Below the pieces are notes generated by a model, which saw only the letters and a list, made by a program, of their open reading frames with translations, was not told the DNA's origin and did no database searches. The translations under genes and the position numbers were made by a program. A stretch of 64,000 nt of DNA from Lamellibrachia satsuma (Eukaryota > Annelida > Polychaeta > Sabellida > Siboglinidae), in NCBI GenBank assembly GCA_033239005.1, contig BSQZ01000018.1, positions 593,001-657,000 on the forward strand, written 5' to 3'. This document shows positions 50,848 to 61,198 of the stretch, one piece after another (positions within the stretch are counted from its first letter, which is position 1; every line of letters begins with the position of its first letter).

Positions 50848-51350
50848 CACAAATCAGCTGCATGTTATCATGCAACATGGCGTCACTGGACAAATCAGCT
50901 GCATGTTATCATGCAACATGGCATCGCTGGACAAATCAGCTGCATGTTATCATGCAACATGGCATCGCTGGACAAATCAGCTGCATGTTATAATGCAACA
51001 TGGCATCGCTGGACAAATCAGCTGCATGTTATTGTGCAACATGGCATCGCTGGACAAATCAGCTGCATGTTATCGTGCAACATGGCATCGCTGGACAAAT
51101 CAGCTGCATGTTATCGTGCAACATGGCATCGCTGGACAAATCAGCTGCATGTTATCGTGCAACATGGCATCGCTGGACAAATCAGCTGCATGTTATCGTA
51201 CAACATGGCATCGCTGGACAAATCAGCTGCATGTTATTGTGCAACATGGCATCGCTGGACAAATCAGCTGCATGTTATCATGCAACATGGCATCGCTGGA
51301 CAAATCAGCTGCATGTTATCATGCAACATGGCATCGCTGGACAAATCAGC
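50848..51350 (+). repeat. 41-bp minisatellite, about 12 copies
   Basis: Units contain ACAAATCAGCTGCATGTTAT and GCAACATGGCATCGCTGG; variation is mainly at one site (ATCATG, ATCGTG, ATTGTG). Open in all plus frames, not a gene. Confidence 0.95.
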
Positions 51351-51647
51351 GCAAAAATTGTGTAAATTAGTCTTATAATATTGATTCATGTAGCTTTACA
51401 AATAAGTTCTTCATAACAAGTTTTTCATTGAAGATTTTTTTAATCCTGGTGAAATATTTTAGAACCCTGTGATTTATTAACAAGATTGCCATCCAAAACT
51501 ACACGTTCCAGATGGCAAGTAAGATAGTGTGCATCGAGTAGTTCACATCAAGCAAAGTATGCTTTGTGCACTTTACATAATTTATGGAAGTTAATATTAC
51601 AAAGAAAAGAAAGAATAACTGCTCAACATATTCAAAAGCCTTAAAAG

Positions 51648-51768
51648 ATAAACAAAACACTAAACATATACAGAACTAGTACACTATACTATACATGGCT
51701 TAATATAAACAAAACACTAAACATATACAGAACTAGTACACTATACTATACATGGCTTAATATAAACA
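51648..51768 (+). repeat. 57-bp direct tandem duplication
   Basis: ATAAACAAAACACTAAACAT through ACATGGCTTAAT appears twice back to back. Confidence 0.9.
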
Positions 51769-52354
51769 GCACATTACTACATGAATTAAATTTTATATAT
51801 AATTAACATTTATCAATATACCAAAATACTTTATCTATTTATACTAGTTAACCTGCACATTCGGTAGGCATTACCCAAAATATTGGCAATTGCCTTGTGT
51901 AGAGCTATTTAATTAATACAATTTTCGTGACAAGTGACATTTGAGAAATTTCCTTTCCCATCTAAACAAAGAAACAGAAACATGCAGAATTTCTTTCACA
52001 TATTAATTGTGTTGTGTCTAATTAACCTAATGTGCAGTGTTTGTACTAATACCATTTTATACCAACTTGTAGTTGATTGACAATGTAAGTTGTTTATGCG
52101 GTTAAATGAACACTATATGTACCTGAATGAGATAAACCTTTCATTCAACTATTTGATGCAGACAAACAATATGCAGCACGAGGGCAGCCATCATATACAC
52201 TGTATGCAGTGAAGGTTGGACAAACTTGCCCTGAATGTATACAATATATTCTAACCTACTGTGCATACATATATATATTTAATGATCATTTTAGCAAATT
52301 GTTATCAAATATTGTGTATTCTTGTCACCCTTTTACTTCGTTGTTATATAATAC

Positions 52355-52390
52355 GTGTATATATATATATATAATATATATATATATATG
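52355..52390. repeat. (AT)n microsatellite, interrupted
   Basis: TATATATATATA ATA TATATATATATA. Confidence 0.9.
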
Positions 52391-52604
52391 TTTTGTTCAT
52401 TGATGTAAGAAAACCATAAACAACGTGTGTGTCCTTAGTACTGTCCTTAGTACTGTCCTACTATGAATTGTGCTAGTTTGTGCCTGTCAGCTGTTATGAT
52501 GAGAAATATTTTAGTGGCTTACTCATCATAAAAAGCCTACTCATTATTTGTCTGAGAAACCCAGTAGTGATCGTACCACAATGAGCAAGAAATGTACATA
52601 CATG

Positions 52605-52655
52605 TGAGCATACAGTGCACATACAGTGCACATACAGTGCACATACAGTGCACAT
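52605..52655 (+). repeat. 11-bp repeat, about 4.5 copies
   Basis: Unit CACATACAGTG. Confidence 0.9.
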
Positions 52656-53329
52656 ACATATGCTCACATGCCCAAGCATGGGCTTGCTTGCATGACCACC
52701 CACACACCAGCATGCAGCACGCACTCCAAATAAACAGTAGCATTTTGAAATTTTACAAGCAACAATATGAATTTTGGCATTACATAAATTGTTTGATATA
52801 AAACTCACGTATGCCATGGCAATCTTCATCATCAACAAATCACTCTAGCAAAATATACACTCATCTGCAAAATCTACAACATTTGGATTGCTTCATCACT
52901 ATGTTGTGAGAAGATATATTTCTAACAAATCCATAATTCACATCCACCAGTAACTAAACTGAAATCTACAAAATATAACCAACTAAAAATAAAACAATTT
53001 TCAAAAACCATATGGTTAAAAATAGGTAGGTATATTATGTACATCTAAACTATGTTTCTAGCTTCTGCCAGTAAATACATCTCATTAGATATAGTCTTCT
53101 AAGTAAAGGCATAACACAGTACATGTTAACAGTGACACACTCAAGACTGTGAAATGTTCAGATATCATCAAATGGTACATCTAATAACATCTGCTAATTG
53201 CTAAAACAAACTGGCAGTGATATTTCTAATTTATGCATGAACACAATGTGTATGAACACACTGTACGTGAACACACTGTACAACTGGCCCATCAGCACAC
53301 ATCTATGTATTCAGCAGTTCAAGGAAACT

Positions 53330-53870
53330 GCACCGAAGTGCCAATACAATGCTATACACAGAGGCAGATGTCCATAGAACAGTTCATTTAGGTATTTGCT
53401 GAAGTGCCAATACACAGATAGGTGTCCATAAAACAAGTACATTGCCATTGGGCAAGATTGGCTTGAAGTGACAATACAGTGTTATGTATAGAGATAGTAT
53501 ATCATAGAACATGTGAAGGTCACCAGGCCCTTGGCAAAATAATGGCAAATGTACAAATAATATTATAGTGCTATACACTAAGACAAATGTCTCCAGAACG
53601 GGTTTACAGCCCACCAGTCCATTGGAAAGACATGTCTTGAAGTGCCAATACAGTGCTGTACACAGAGACAAGTGTCCACAGAATGGCTTTAAAGTCCATC
53701 AGTCCATTGACAAGACATTCGCATGAAGTGCCTACACAGTGCTACACATATAGGGTCCATTGGCAAGACATCTATTGAAGTGCCAATACAGTGCTGCACA
53801 CAGAGACACGTGTCCACAGAATGGCTTTAAAGTCCACCAGTCCATTGGCAAGACATCTGCTATGAAACAA
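53330..53870 (-). repeat. diverged long-period tandem repeat downstream of the SH3 gene
   Basis: AAGTGCCAATACAGTGCT-like, AGACAAGTGTCCACAGAA-like and CCATTGGCAAGACAT-like blocks recur irregularly, roughly every 65-135 bp. It overlaps the presumed 3' untranslated or downstream region of the SH3 gene. Confidence 0.7.
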
Positions 53871-53895
53871 TGTTTAATGATGTGGTCACATGATG

Positions 53896-54002
53896 TCATG
53901 ACGTCTCCTCCGCATAGGATGCTGGGAAGATTCCTACTTTTCCGTTGAGTTCTCCCTGCCACCAGCCATCCTCCTGCTTGTCATAGATTGTGATGATATC
54001 AC
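53896..54002 (-). CDS. SH3-domain protein, last coding exon
   Basis: This exon encodes the second half of a C-terminal SH3 domain and the stop codon. It reads GDIITIYDKQEDGWWQGEL, then NGKVGIFPASYAEETS and TGA at 53898-53896. The WW pair, the GxFPASY motif and the spacing are standard SH3 ligand-groove features, so the protein should bind proline-rich partners. The acceptor (TTTCCAG|GT) joins the previous exon in phase 1 (AGT G|GT GAT). The SH3 resembles C-terminal SH3 domains of F-BAR adaptors such as NOSTRIN, but I could not match the upstream exons to that family, so no symbol is given. Confidence 0.9.
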
Positions 54003-54517
54003 CTGGAAAAGAACCAGAAAAGAAAGTAAGTGAGTAATTTTTAAGGTCATGTGAACTGGGAACTTAATTAATCAAGATTTTAGTGGCCTGTTTCTTGTGA
54101 AATGTGAATTCATGCATCAAGAAACTTTGACCTGTGAAACGAATTGCAACACTAGTTTCATGAAGAACGTAGTCATCTACTGTTGATTTTCTTATTTAAT
54201 AATACAAAGTGCAATGTTTATGAAATACATAATAATTATATAGATTTCATTGGTTAACTGGAAGCAGCTATAGCAATAAGCTGATAAATTGCTCTATTGA
54301 TGATGAACTCGAACAATAGGGAGTGACAGCGATTGTTCGCCTGCAACAAAAAAGGAACGGTTTGAAACTATCCAACGACAACACGTAGATAAAATAAAAC
54401 ATCACTTTAAAATTCCATGACTTTTCATAAAATTCCATAGTTTCATGGCCTGAATTTTTTTTAGGAAATCCCCATACTTTTCAGGATTTCCCTGATCAGT
54501 GGGAACCCTAAACTCAC

Positions 54518-54628
54518 CACTCTTGATGGTCAACTCATCGAACTGTTGAGCGGCATAGTCATAGATGGCCCGACATTGACCCAGTGGACTTGATGGCGGA
54601 CTTACTTCGTTGTCAAACTCATCATCAT
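54518..54628 (-). CDS. SH3-domain protein, penultimate coding exon
   Basis: This 111-nt exon encodes an acidic linker (DDDEFDNEV), a PPSSP turn, and the first half of the SH3 domain: CRAIYDYAAQQFDELTIKSG. The ALYDY-like motif (AIYDY) and the DEL motif identify the SH3 fold. The acceptor is GTTTCAG|AT and the donor AGTG|GTGAGT; incoming phase 1 and outgoing phase 1 agree with both neighbours. The big 48-bp minisatellite begins only about 36 bp upstream of its acceptor. Confidence 0.9.
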
Positions 54629-54663
54629 CTGAAACAAATGGGAAAACGGACCATTAATGAAAT

Positions 54664-56590
54664 GAAGTAATTATAATACACTTCTTCTATGGTACATTAC
54701 ATAAGTTGCTGGTTATTATTATAATACGCTTCTTCTATGGTATATTACATAAGTTGCTGGTTATTATTGTAATACACTTCTTCTATGGTACATTACATAA
54801 GTTGCTGGTTATTATTATAATACGCTTCTTCTATGGTACATTACATAAGTTGCTGGTTATTATTATAATACGCTTCTTCTATGGTACATTACATAGGTTG
54901 CTGGTTATTATTATAATACGCTTCTTCTATGGTACATTACATAAGTTGCTGGTTATTATTATAATACGCTTCTTCTATGGTACATTACATAAGTTGCTGG
55001 TTATTATTATAATACGCTTCTTCTATGGTACATTACATAAGTTGCTTGTTATTATTATAATACGCTTCTTCTATGGTAAATTACATAAGTTGCTGGTTAT
55101 TATTATAATACGCTTCTTCTATGGTACATTACATAAGTTGCTGGTTATTATTATAATACGCTTCTTCTATGGTACATTACATAAGTTGCTGGTTATTATT
55201 ATAATACGCTTCTTCTATGGTACATTACATAAGTTGCTGGTTATTATTATAATACGCTTCTTCTATGGTACATTACATAAGTTGCTGGTTATTATTATAA
55301 TACACTTCTTCTATGGTACATTACATAAGTTGCTGGTTATTATTATAATACACTTCTTCTATGGTACATTACATAAGTTGCTGGTTATTATTATAATACA
55401 CCTCTTCTATGGTACATTACATAAGTTGCTGGTTATTATTATAATACACCTCTTCTATGGTACATTACATAAGTTGCTGGTTATTATTATAATACACCTC
55501 TTCTATGGTACATTACATAAGTTGCTGGTTATTATTATAATACACCTCTTCTATGGTACATTACATAAGTTGCTGGTTATTATTATAATACACCTCTTCT
55601 ATGGTACATTACATAAGTTGCTGGTTATTATTATAATACACCTCTTCTATGGTACATTACATAAGTTGCTGGTTATTATTATAATACACCTCTTCTATGG
55701 TACATTACATAAGTTGCTGGTTATTATTATAATACACCTCTTCTATGGTACATTACATAAGTTGCTGGTTATAATTATAATACACCTCTTCTATGGTACA
55801 TTACATAAGTTGCTGGTTATTATTATAATACACCTCTTCTATGGTACATTACATAAGTTGCTGGTTATTATTATAATACACCTCTTCTATGGTACATTAC
55901 ATAAGTTGCTGGTTATAATTATAATACACCTCTTCTATGGTACATTACATAAGTTGCTGGTTATAATTATAATACACCTCTTCTATGGTACATTACATAA
56001 GTTGCTGGTTATTATTATAATACACCTCTTCTATGGTACATTACATAAGTTGCTGGTTATTATTATAATACACCTCTTCTATGGTACATTACATAAGTTG
56101 CTGGTTATAATTATAATACACCTCTTCTATGGTACATTACATAAGTTGCTGGTTATTATTATAATACACCTCTTCTATGGTACATTACATAAGTTGCTGG
56201 TTATTATTATAATACACTTCTTCTATGGTACATTACATAAGTTGCTGGTTATTATTATAATACACCTCTTCTATGGTACATTACATAAGTTGCTGGTTAT
56301 TATTATAATACGCTTCTTCTATGGTACATTACATAAGTTGCTGGTTATAATTATAATACACTTCTTCTATGGTACATTACATAAGTTGCTGGTTATAATT
56401 ATAATACACCTCTTCTATGGTACATTACATAAGTTGCTGGTTATAATTATAATACACCTCTTCTATGGTACATTACATAAGTTGCTGGTTATTATTATAA
56501 TACACTTCTTCTATGGTACATTATATAAGTTGCTGGTTATTATTATAATACACTTCTTCTATGGTACATTACATAAGTTGCTGGTTATTA
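54664..56590 (+). repeat. 48-bp minisatellite, about 40 copies, in SH3-gene intron
   Basis: Units contain TTGCTGGTTATTATTATAAT then ACGCTTCTTCTATGGTACAT and TACATAAG. Because 48 is a multiple of three and the frame lacks stops, a 635-codon plus-strand ORF results (LLVIIIIRFFYGTLHK repeated). It is antisense to the gene, sits in an intron and has no coding support. Variants change in order along the array: TACGCTTCTT first, then TACACTTCTT, then a long TACACCTCTT block, then a mixed end. Confidence 0.95.
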
Positions 56591-56809
56591 TTTACATTAA
56601 AATATATGAATAAAAATATGTACAAATAATAAAAGTAACCATAAAAAGACTTACGCCACACAAACACAAACACAAACACATGCTGCAAAAAATCAAAGGT
56701 ACAAATATTCAAAATAATAAATATATACTGTGTGTGCGTTTGCACAATTGCACAGGCAGACACATGCAATGAAGGTGTATGTGCAAGCAAGTTCACTCAC
56801 TCACATGCA

Positions 56810-56813
56810 CGTC

Positions 56814-56849
<36 letters not shown>

Positions 56850-56850
56850 T
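56810..56850. repeat. (CGCA)n microsatellite
   Basis: CGCACGCACGCA tract in the SH3-gene intron. Confidence 0.9.
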
Positions 56851-56988
56851 GATCCAGCCACACACACCTTTATCTTTATGAGCTTGTTTCACCTACATCC
56901 AAATATTAACATTTCACATCACAAATGCTAATCATCTCATGATTAAATAAATTTCATTTCATTTTCTGTAATTTGTCTTCTTCCTTAC

Positions 56989-57109
56989 CGAATGGCGAGT
57001 CAATCTGGCCACCATCAGCTGGTGCCCTACAGGTGGCGCTACCATCTGTGGCTGCGTAACTCTGATACGCCATTGACAGGGGCAGTCTCAACGTGCTGGT
57101 TGTCATGCC
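56989..57109 (-). CDS. SH3-domain protein, internal exon
   Basis: This 121-nt exon reads GMTTSTLRLPLSMAYQSYAA, then TDGSATCRAPADGGQIDSPF. It starts in phase 0 after TACAG and ends in phase 1 at G|GTAAGG, which fits exons on both sides and keeps one open frame into the SH3 exons. I do not recognise a domain; the second half is low-complexity linker. Support is the intact splice sites plus phase agreement. Confidence 0.75.
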
Positions 57110-57124
57110 CTGTAATACATACAG

Positions 57125-57420
57125 AAAGGGCATTGTCATGTCAACCAAGAGCATGATGGGATATTGTCATGGCAGCCAATGATATGATATGGCACTATCA
57201 TGAAGACCAAGTGACCAAGACAAATATAATTTATCAATAAATTTATCAACCATCTGCTGGTGAACAAGATGGGACATTGTCATGGGAACCAAGAGCACAA
57301 TGGGACATTGTCACGGCAACCAAGAACATGATGGGATAATGTCATGGTGACCATGGATATGATGAGGCACTATCATGATGACGATGAATGGGCATTACCA
57401 TGGTGACCAAGACAAATGTC
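57125..57420 (+). repeat. diverged short-period repeat in SH3-gene intron
   Basis: Repeated GGGACATTGTCATGG-like and GACCAAGA-like words, about 30-40 bp apart, six or more times. Confidence 0.7.
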
Positions 57421-57513
57421 ATTTATCAATCAATATATGGGATGAACATATGCTTGTGATAAAATGAATACTTTCTATTTCAATATATACTTTCTTTAAT
57501 GACATTAGCTCAC

Positions 57514-57645
57514 CAGCTTATCTTTGCTGCGCTCCACATACGGGGCGTATCTACTGTCAATAGGCTTTGGTCTGCCGTCCATCTCCGCAACGGCGCACGA
57601 GATCTTGTATTGAATCGCCTCAACGAAGTTTACCATTGCATTAAC
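57514..57645 (-). CDS. SH3-domain protein, internal exon (most upstream one seen)
   Basis: This 132-nt exon encodes 44 residues: VNAMVNFVEAIQYKISCAVA, then EMDGRPKPIDSRYAPYVERS and KDKL. It is probably mostly helical. The acceptor is TTTGCTTAG|GTT and the donor CTG|GTGAGC, both phase 0. It could be part of a coiled or BAR-like region, since SH3 domains at C-termini often follow such modules, but that is a guess. Exons further upstream are not recognised between here and 64000. A 17-bp minisatellite lies about 30 bp upstream of the acceptor. Confidence 0.75.
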
Positions 57646-57675
57646 CTAAGCAAAAGAAATCAGACATGTAATGGC

Positions 57676-58375
57676 TCTGTTAGAGGACACCATCTGTTAG
57701 AGGACACCATCTGTTAGAGTACACCATCTGTTAGAGAATACCATCTGTTAGAGGACACCATCTGTTAGAGGATACCATCTGTTAGAGGACACCATCTGTT
57801 AGAGGACACCATCTGTTAGAGGATACCATCTGTTAGAGGACACCATCTGTTAGAGGACACCATCTGTTAGAGGACACCATCTGTTAGAGGACACCATCTG
57901 TTAGAGGATACCATCTGTTAGAGGATACCATCTGTTAGAGGACACCATCTGTTAGAGGACACCATCTGTTAGAGGACACCATCTGTTAGAGGATACCATC
58001 TGTTAGAGTACACCATCTGTTAGAGTACACCATCTGTTAGAGGACACCATCTGTTAGAGGATACCATCTGTTAGAGGATACCATCTGTTAGAGGACACCA
58101 TCTGTTAGAGGACACCATCTGTTAGAGGACACCATCTGTTAGAGTACACCATCTGTTAGAGGACACCATCTGTTAGAGGACACCATCTGTTAGAGGACAC
58201 CATCTGTTAGAGGACACCATCTGTTAGAGGACACCATCTGTTAGAGGATACCATCTGTTAGAGGATACCATCTGTTAGAGGACACCATCTGTTAGAGGAT
58301 ACCATCTGTTAGAGGACACCATCTGTTAGAGTACACCATCTGTTAGAGGACACCATCTGTTAGAGGACACCATCT
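57676..58375 (+). repeat. 17-bp minisatellite, about 41 copies
   Basis: Unit AGGACACCATCTGTTAG with AGGATACC and AGTACACC variants; begins about 30 bp upstream (gene sense) of an SH3-gene exon acceptor. Confidence 0.95.
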
Positions 58376-58622
58376 AGTAGAAACTGGACTGAAAGACAAA
58401 TCTTCCCTGGACATTCTGTTGTAAACTTTTTGGGACATTAAAGTATATCTATGCACGTTCGTGCATGTATCCATGAGTGGGGTGTGTTGTTATTTTAATG
58501 AAAATAGTATTCATACAAGATATACATATACAACACATAGAATAATTACATAAACTAAAAATAACAGAACACTTTCTTCACAATCTGCCATGCTAACAAA
58601 TTGAAAACAGAAGTAAAACAAT

Positions 58623-58634
58623 CAATATAAACTG
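58623..58634. repeat. left target-site duplication of the Penelope-like element
   Basis: CAATATAAACTG, repeated exactly at 59904-59915 on the other side of the element. Confidence 0.6.
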
Positions 58635-58659
58635 TTAATCATAATTACCTCTCAAGAAA

Positions 58660-58718
58660 TTTGCAGTTTGTTTTGGATATTTCGACTGCATCTCGCAGTC
58701 TTCTTCAGCAGACTGAAG
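58660..58718 (-). ncRNA. hammerhead-ribozyme-like motif, copy 2 (inverted)
   Basis: Minus-strand twin of the 59781 motif, with the same core CTGAAGA, a fully Watson-Crick stem II (GACTGC/GCAGTC) and GAAATATC. The single stem II difference between copies is C versus T opposite G, which keeps a G-C or G-U pair. Outer stem I is one pair weaker here (AAA in place of AAG). Confidence 0.55.
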
Positions 58719-59625
58719 TTACGGATGTGTCACATGACCAATGTCATGTGACACAAGCTGGAGTAGGACTGGTGGGAGCTTCTGGCCGACGTCTCGGTTC
58801 AGCGTAGGTTTGTTTCTGTGGATGTTAATCGCCTCCTTTATTTTCCTCCTGTGCCAGTTCTCCTCGTGGTCTAGAATACTGACGTCCTTCATAGAGCACT
58901 GATGACCTGTGTTCAGTTTGTGTTCACTTATAGCTGATAGGGGTTGGCGACAAGATAGATGTTCTTTGATTCTTGTGCCAAGTGTTCTGGCTGTTTCTCC
59001 TATATAGTGTTGGTCACATTCTGGGCATTGTATGTCATATACTACCCCACACTTTGCTGCCTTTGCTGTTCTGTCTTTTGGGTGTACCAACAGTGACCTC
59101 AGGGTGTTGATAGGTTTGTGGTAAACCGGGATGTTATAGGACTTGAAAATCCTTGCTACTTGTTCTGATAGTTTACTAATGTAGGGCAGACCTATGGCAT
59201 GTTGTCTTCTGCTGGTTTCTGTGGTAGTGTTCTCCTTCCTTCTCGTTGGTTGTGTGGTGTTAAACATTCAAGTTTTGTAACCGTTTGCTTTCAGCACTTT
59301 CTTGATGTGGTCCACCTCTGTGTTCTTGTCTTCTCCTTCCGTTATCAGGTTTTCTGCCCTTTGGAGGAGTGTCCTGACTACTGAGCGTTTGTGTTCTAGG
59401 TGGTGATTAGAATCCCAGTTCAAATATTGGTCCGTGTGGGTTGCTTTCCGATATATCTTGACTTTGGTTGATCCATCATCATTTAGGCATACACACGTGT
59501 CTAGAAAGGCTAACATATTGTCCTGTTCTGGTTCTACCGTGAACTTAATGTTCTCATCCATTGAATTCAGATGGTGTGTGAAATGTTCTACTTCGCTCTC
59601 TTGTAATACTGTGAATGTGTCATTC
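58719..59625 (-). pseudogene. Penelope-like RT (C-terminal end) plus GIY-YIG endonuclease, broken
   Basis: Read on the minus strand, the frame enters within the RT catalytic YxDD region (only [14 protein letters not shown] remains). It continues through [23 protein letters not shown] and [18 protein letters not shown], all typical of the Penelope RT thumb. A single TGA at 59268-59270 interrupts the frame after NGYKT. The same frame resumes at once and encodes the GIY-YIG domain: CGVVYDIQCPECDQHYIGET with the CPxC cysteines, then ARTLGTRIKEH carrying the catalytic Arg, then SEHKLNTGH and KPTLNRD, ending TAA at 58721-58719. The 5' truncation removes most of the RT, so the element cannot move by itself. 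Confidence 0.85.
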
Positions 59626-59779
59626 TAGACCACGAGGAGAACTGGCACAGGAGGAAAATAAAGGAGGCGATTAACATCCACAGAAAGAAACCTATGATGA
59701 ACCGAGACGTCGGCCAGGAGCTCCCACCAGTCCTACTCCAGCTTGTGTCACATGACATTGGTCATGTGACACATCCGTA
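59626..59779 (+). pseudogene. inverted duplicate of the GIY-YIG C-terminus
   Basis: Plus-strand copy of the last ~50 codons of the neighbouring endonuclease: [20 protein letters not shown], then [20 protein letters not shown] and the same [11 protein letters not shown] ending with TAA. Differences from the minus-strand copy (for example MM for TL) show it is a separately mutated or separately templated copy. The junction lies in the shared TCTAGA at about 59623-59629. Confidence 0.8.
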
Positions 59780-59780
59780 A

Positions 59781-59839
59781 CTTCAGTCTGCTGAAGAAGA
59801 CTGTGAGATGCAGTCGAAATATCCAAAACAAACTGCAAG
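59781..59839 (+). ncRNA. hammerhead-ribozyme-like motif, copy 1
   Basis: Contains the core CTGAAGA at 59791, a stem II of GACTGT/GCAGTC around loop GAGAT, then GAAATATC, where the self-complementary ATAT would form a minimal stem III and cleavage would follow the C at 59823. Flanking CTTCAGT and ACTGCAAG can form stem I with one bulged base. Penelope-like elements are known to carry minimal type I hammerheads, so context supports the call. One extra A lies between the core and stem II. Confidence 0.55.
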
Positions 59840-59903
59840 TTTCTTGAGAGATAATTATGATTAATATGAATAACCAAGAAACCGGATCATCTATCCATTC
59901 AAA

Positions 59904-59915
59904 CAATATAAACTG
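59904..59915. repeat. right target-site duplication of the Penelope-like element
   Basis: CAATATAAACTG, the exact partner of 58623-58634. Confidence 0.6.
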
Positions 59916-61198
59916 GTTTATATTAAAATGGTCAGATGCAGTGCATAATTTATGTAAGAATATTTACATGCAGTATCAACCAGGTGGCACATGGTGACAA
60001 TGATTTACTATACCATTCACCAGGTGGCACCACTGCACACTAATTACTGCATCATGCTGGTCAAACTAGTGTAAAGTGCAACATCTTAAAATGTCTTTAG
60101 AGAAAAGGCTACATTTGCAACCAAACATCACATATCTTAAACAGTGTGTGTAGGTTAAATACACCAAATAAAAGTTGCTGCATTTGACCAAAATATGGCT
60201 ACTATGAACATCAAGTACAAATATGGGGTTCTGGGTAAAGTCAAATATAAATATATCATCTATTTTGTATTAAAGAAAAAAGTTGCTATTTGAGGCCACG
60301 TGCAACTGTGTTTGTGCATTTTCTGTGTGTAGTGTTTCTTATAAAAATTGATTTCAAAACATGCATTTGTGCATTCTAAGTAGTGTACATCAAAGCAATT
60401 TTTTTACGAAAATGCAAATTTTTTTCCCTACTTTTCGTCTCCACTGTGTATTCGACAATAACTGAAAATGCACAGTGCATTGTAAATAAAACAATCAAGT
60501 AAATATTTTTATGAAAATCTACAAATTCACTAGAATAAAATTTATATATGTACACACTGCAAAAAAAGTTTAACTTAAGATTCCACATGATTGAATGCCT
60601 CATTAATATCAGTAGAATTTAATAATGCATAAATTCATTGTATAAAGATATTTAATGCTACTGTGAATGACACCTGCATTAGACATTTAAATGAACAAAG
60701 TTTGTTTGGGTTATTATTGTAATATAATTTTTTTTATTGTAAAATAATTTCTGTTTATTGTAAAATCATTTTTTTTATTGTAAAATCATGTAATATAAAC
60801 TATATTTATTTTAACAACAAATGTGTTTTAATGAACCACAATTTAAAAAAAATAATAATATATTTGTACACATTTGGTAGTCACCATATTTTGGAAATAT
60901 TTATTCTATGATTCAGAACATTATTTTTGTACTTTGATTGGAATTCAAACACCAATTCTGGAACTGGTGTTTTGTTTTTAAAAGTATCTGGAACTGGCAA
61001 AAATGTAACTGGCATTTTCAATCACTTTTTTAATTGAATCATATAAGTTTTTAACTCAAATTATTCAATACAAATAATCAATAAAATATCAAATGTTGCA
61101 TATATCATATTTGTTTGTCATCGTGTACCATCATAATTCACCATTGTACTGAAACCACCTAAGCACAATGGAACACATAATCTTCTATTATAAAACAA
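59916..61198. other. unassigned AT-rich sequence
   Basis: Includes a TTTTTTATTGTAAAAT-like simple repeat at 60715-60790. No exon recognised here, in 62019-62716 or in 63061-64000, where the end becomes almost pure AT. Confidence 0.5.

Larger units (their letters stand above)
51769..53329. other. intergenic sequence, unassigned
   Basis: AT-rich with small simple repeats only; no polyadenylation site for the SH3 gene could be placed with confidence. Confidence 0.45.
58635..59903 (-). mobile_element. 5'-truncated Penelope-like retroelement with inverted 3' copy
   Basis: The minus-strand part (58635 to about 59625) holds the end of a reverse transcriptase followed by a GIY-YIG endonuclease and a hammerhead-like 3' end. 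At about 59625 it abuts a plus-strand copy of only the 3' end (last ~50 codons plus hammerhead), so two 3' ends point outward. The outer inverted termini match over about 35 bp (both carry the TAATCATAATTA block next to CTCAAGAAA). A 12-bp direct repeat, CAATATAAACTG, flanks the whole at 58623-58634 and 59904-59915 and is a good target-site duplication. Confidence 0.85.

Noticed and set aside
54706..56613. 635-codon hydrophobic membrane-like repeat protein
   Set aside because: Entirely a 48-bp intronic array, antisense to the SH3 gene.
57676..58375. CRISPR-like regular array
   Set aside because: Contiguous 17-bp tandem repeats with no spacers in eukaryotic DNA; the same reasoning applies to all arrays here.
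58635..59903. Retrovirus or endogenous viral sequence
   Set aside because: RT thumb and GIY-YIG motifs identify a Penelope-like retroelement; no gag, protease or env features.
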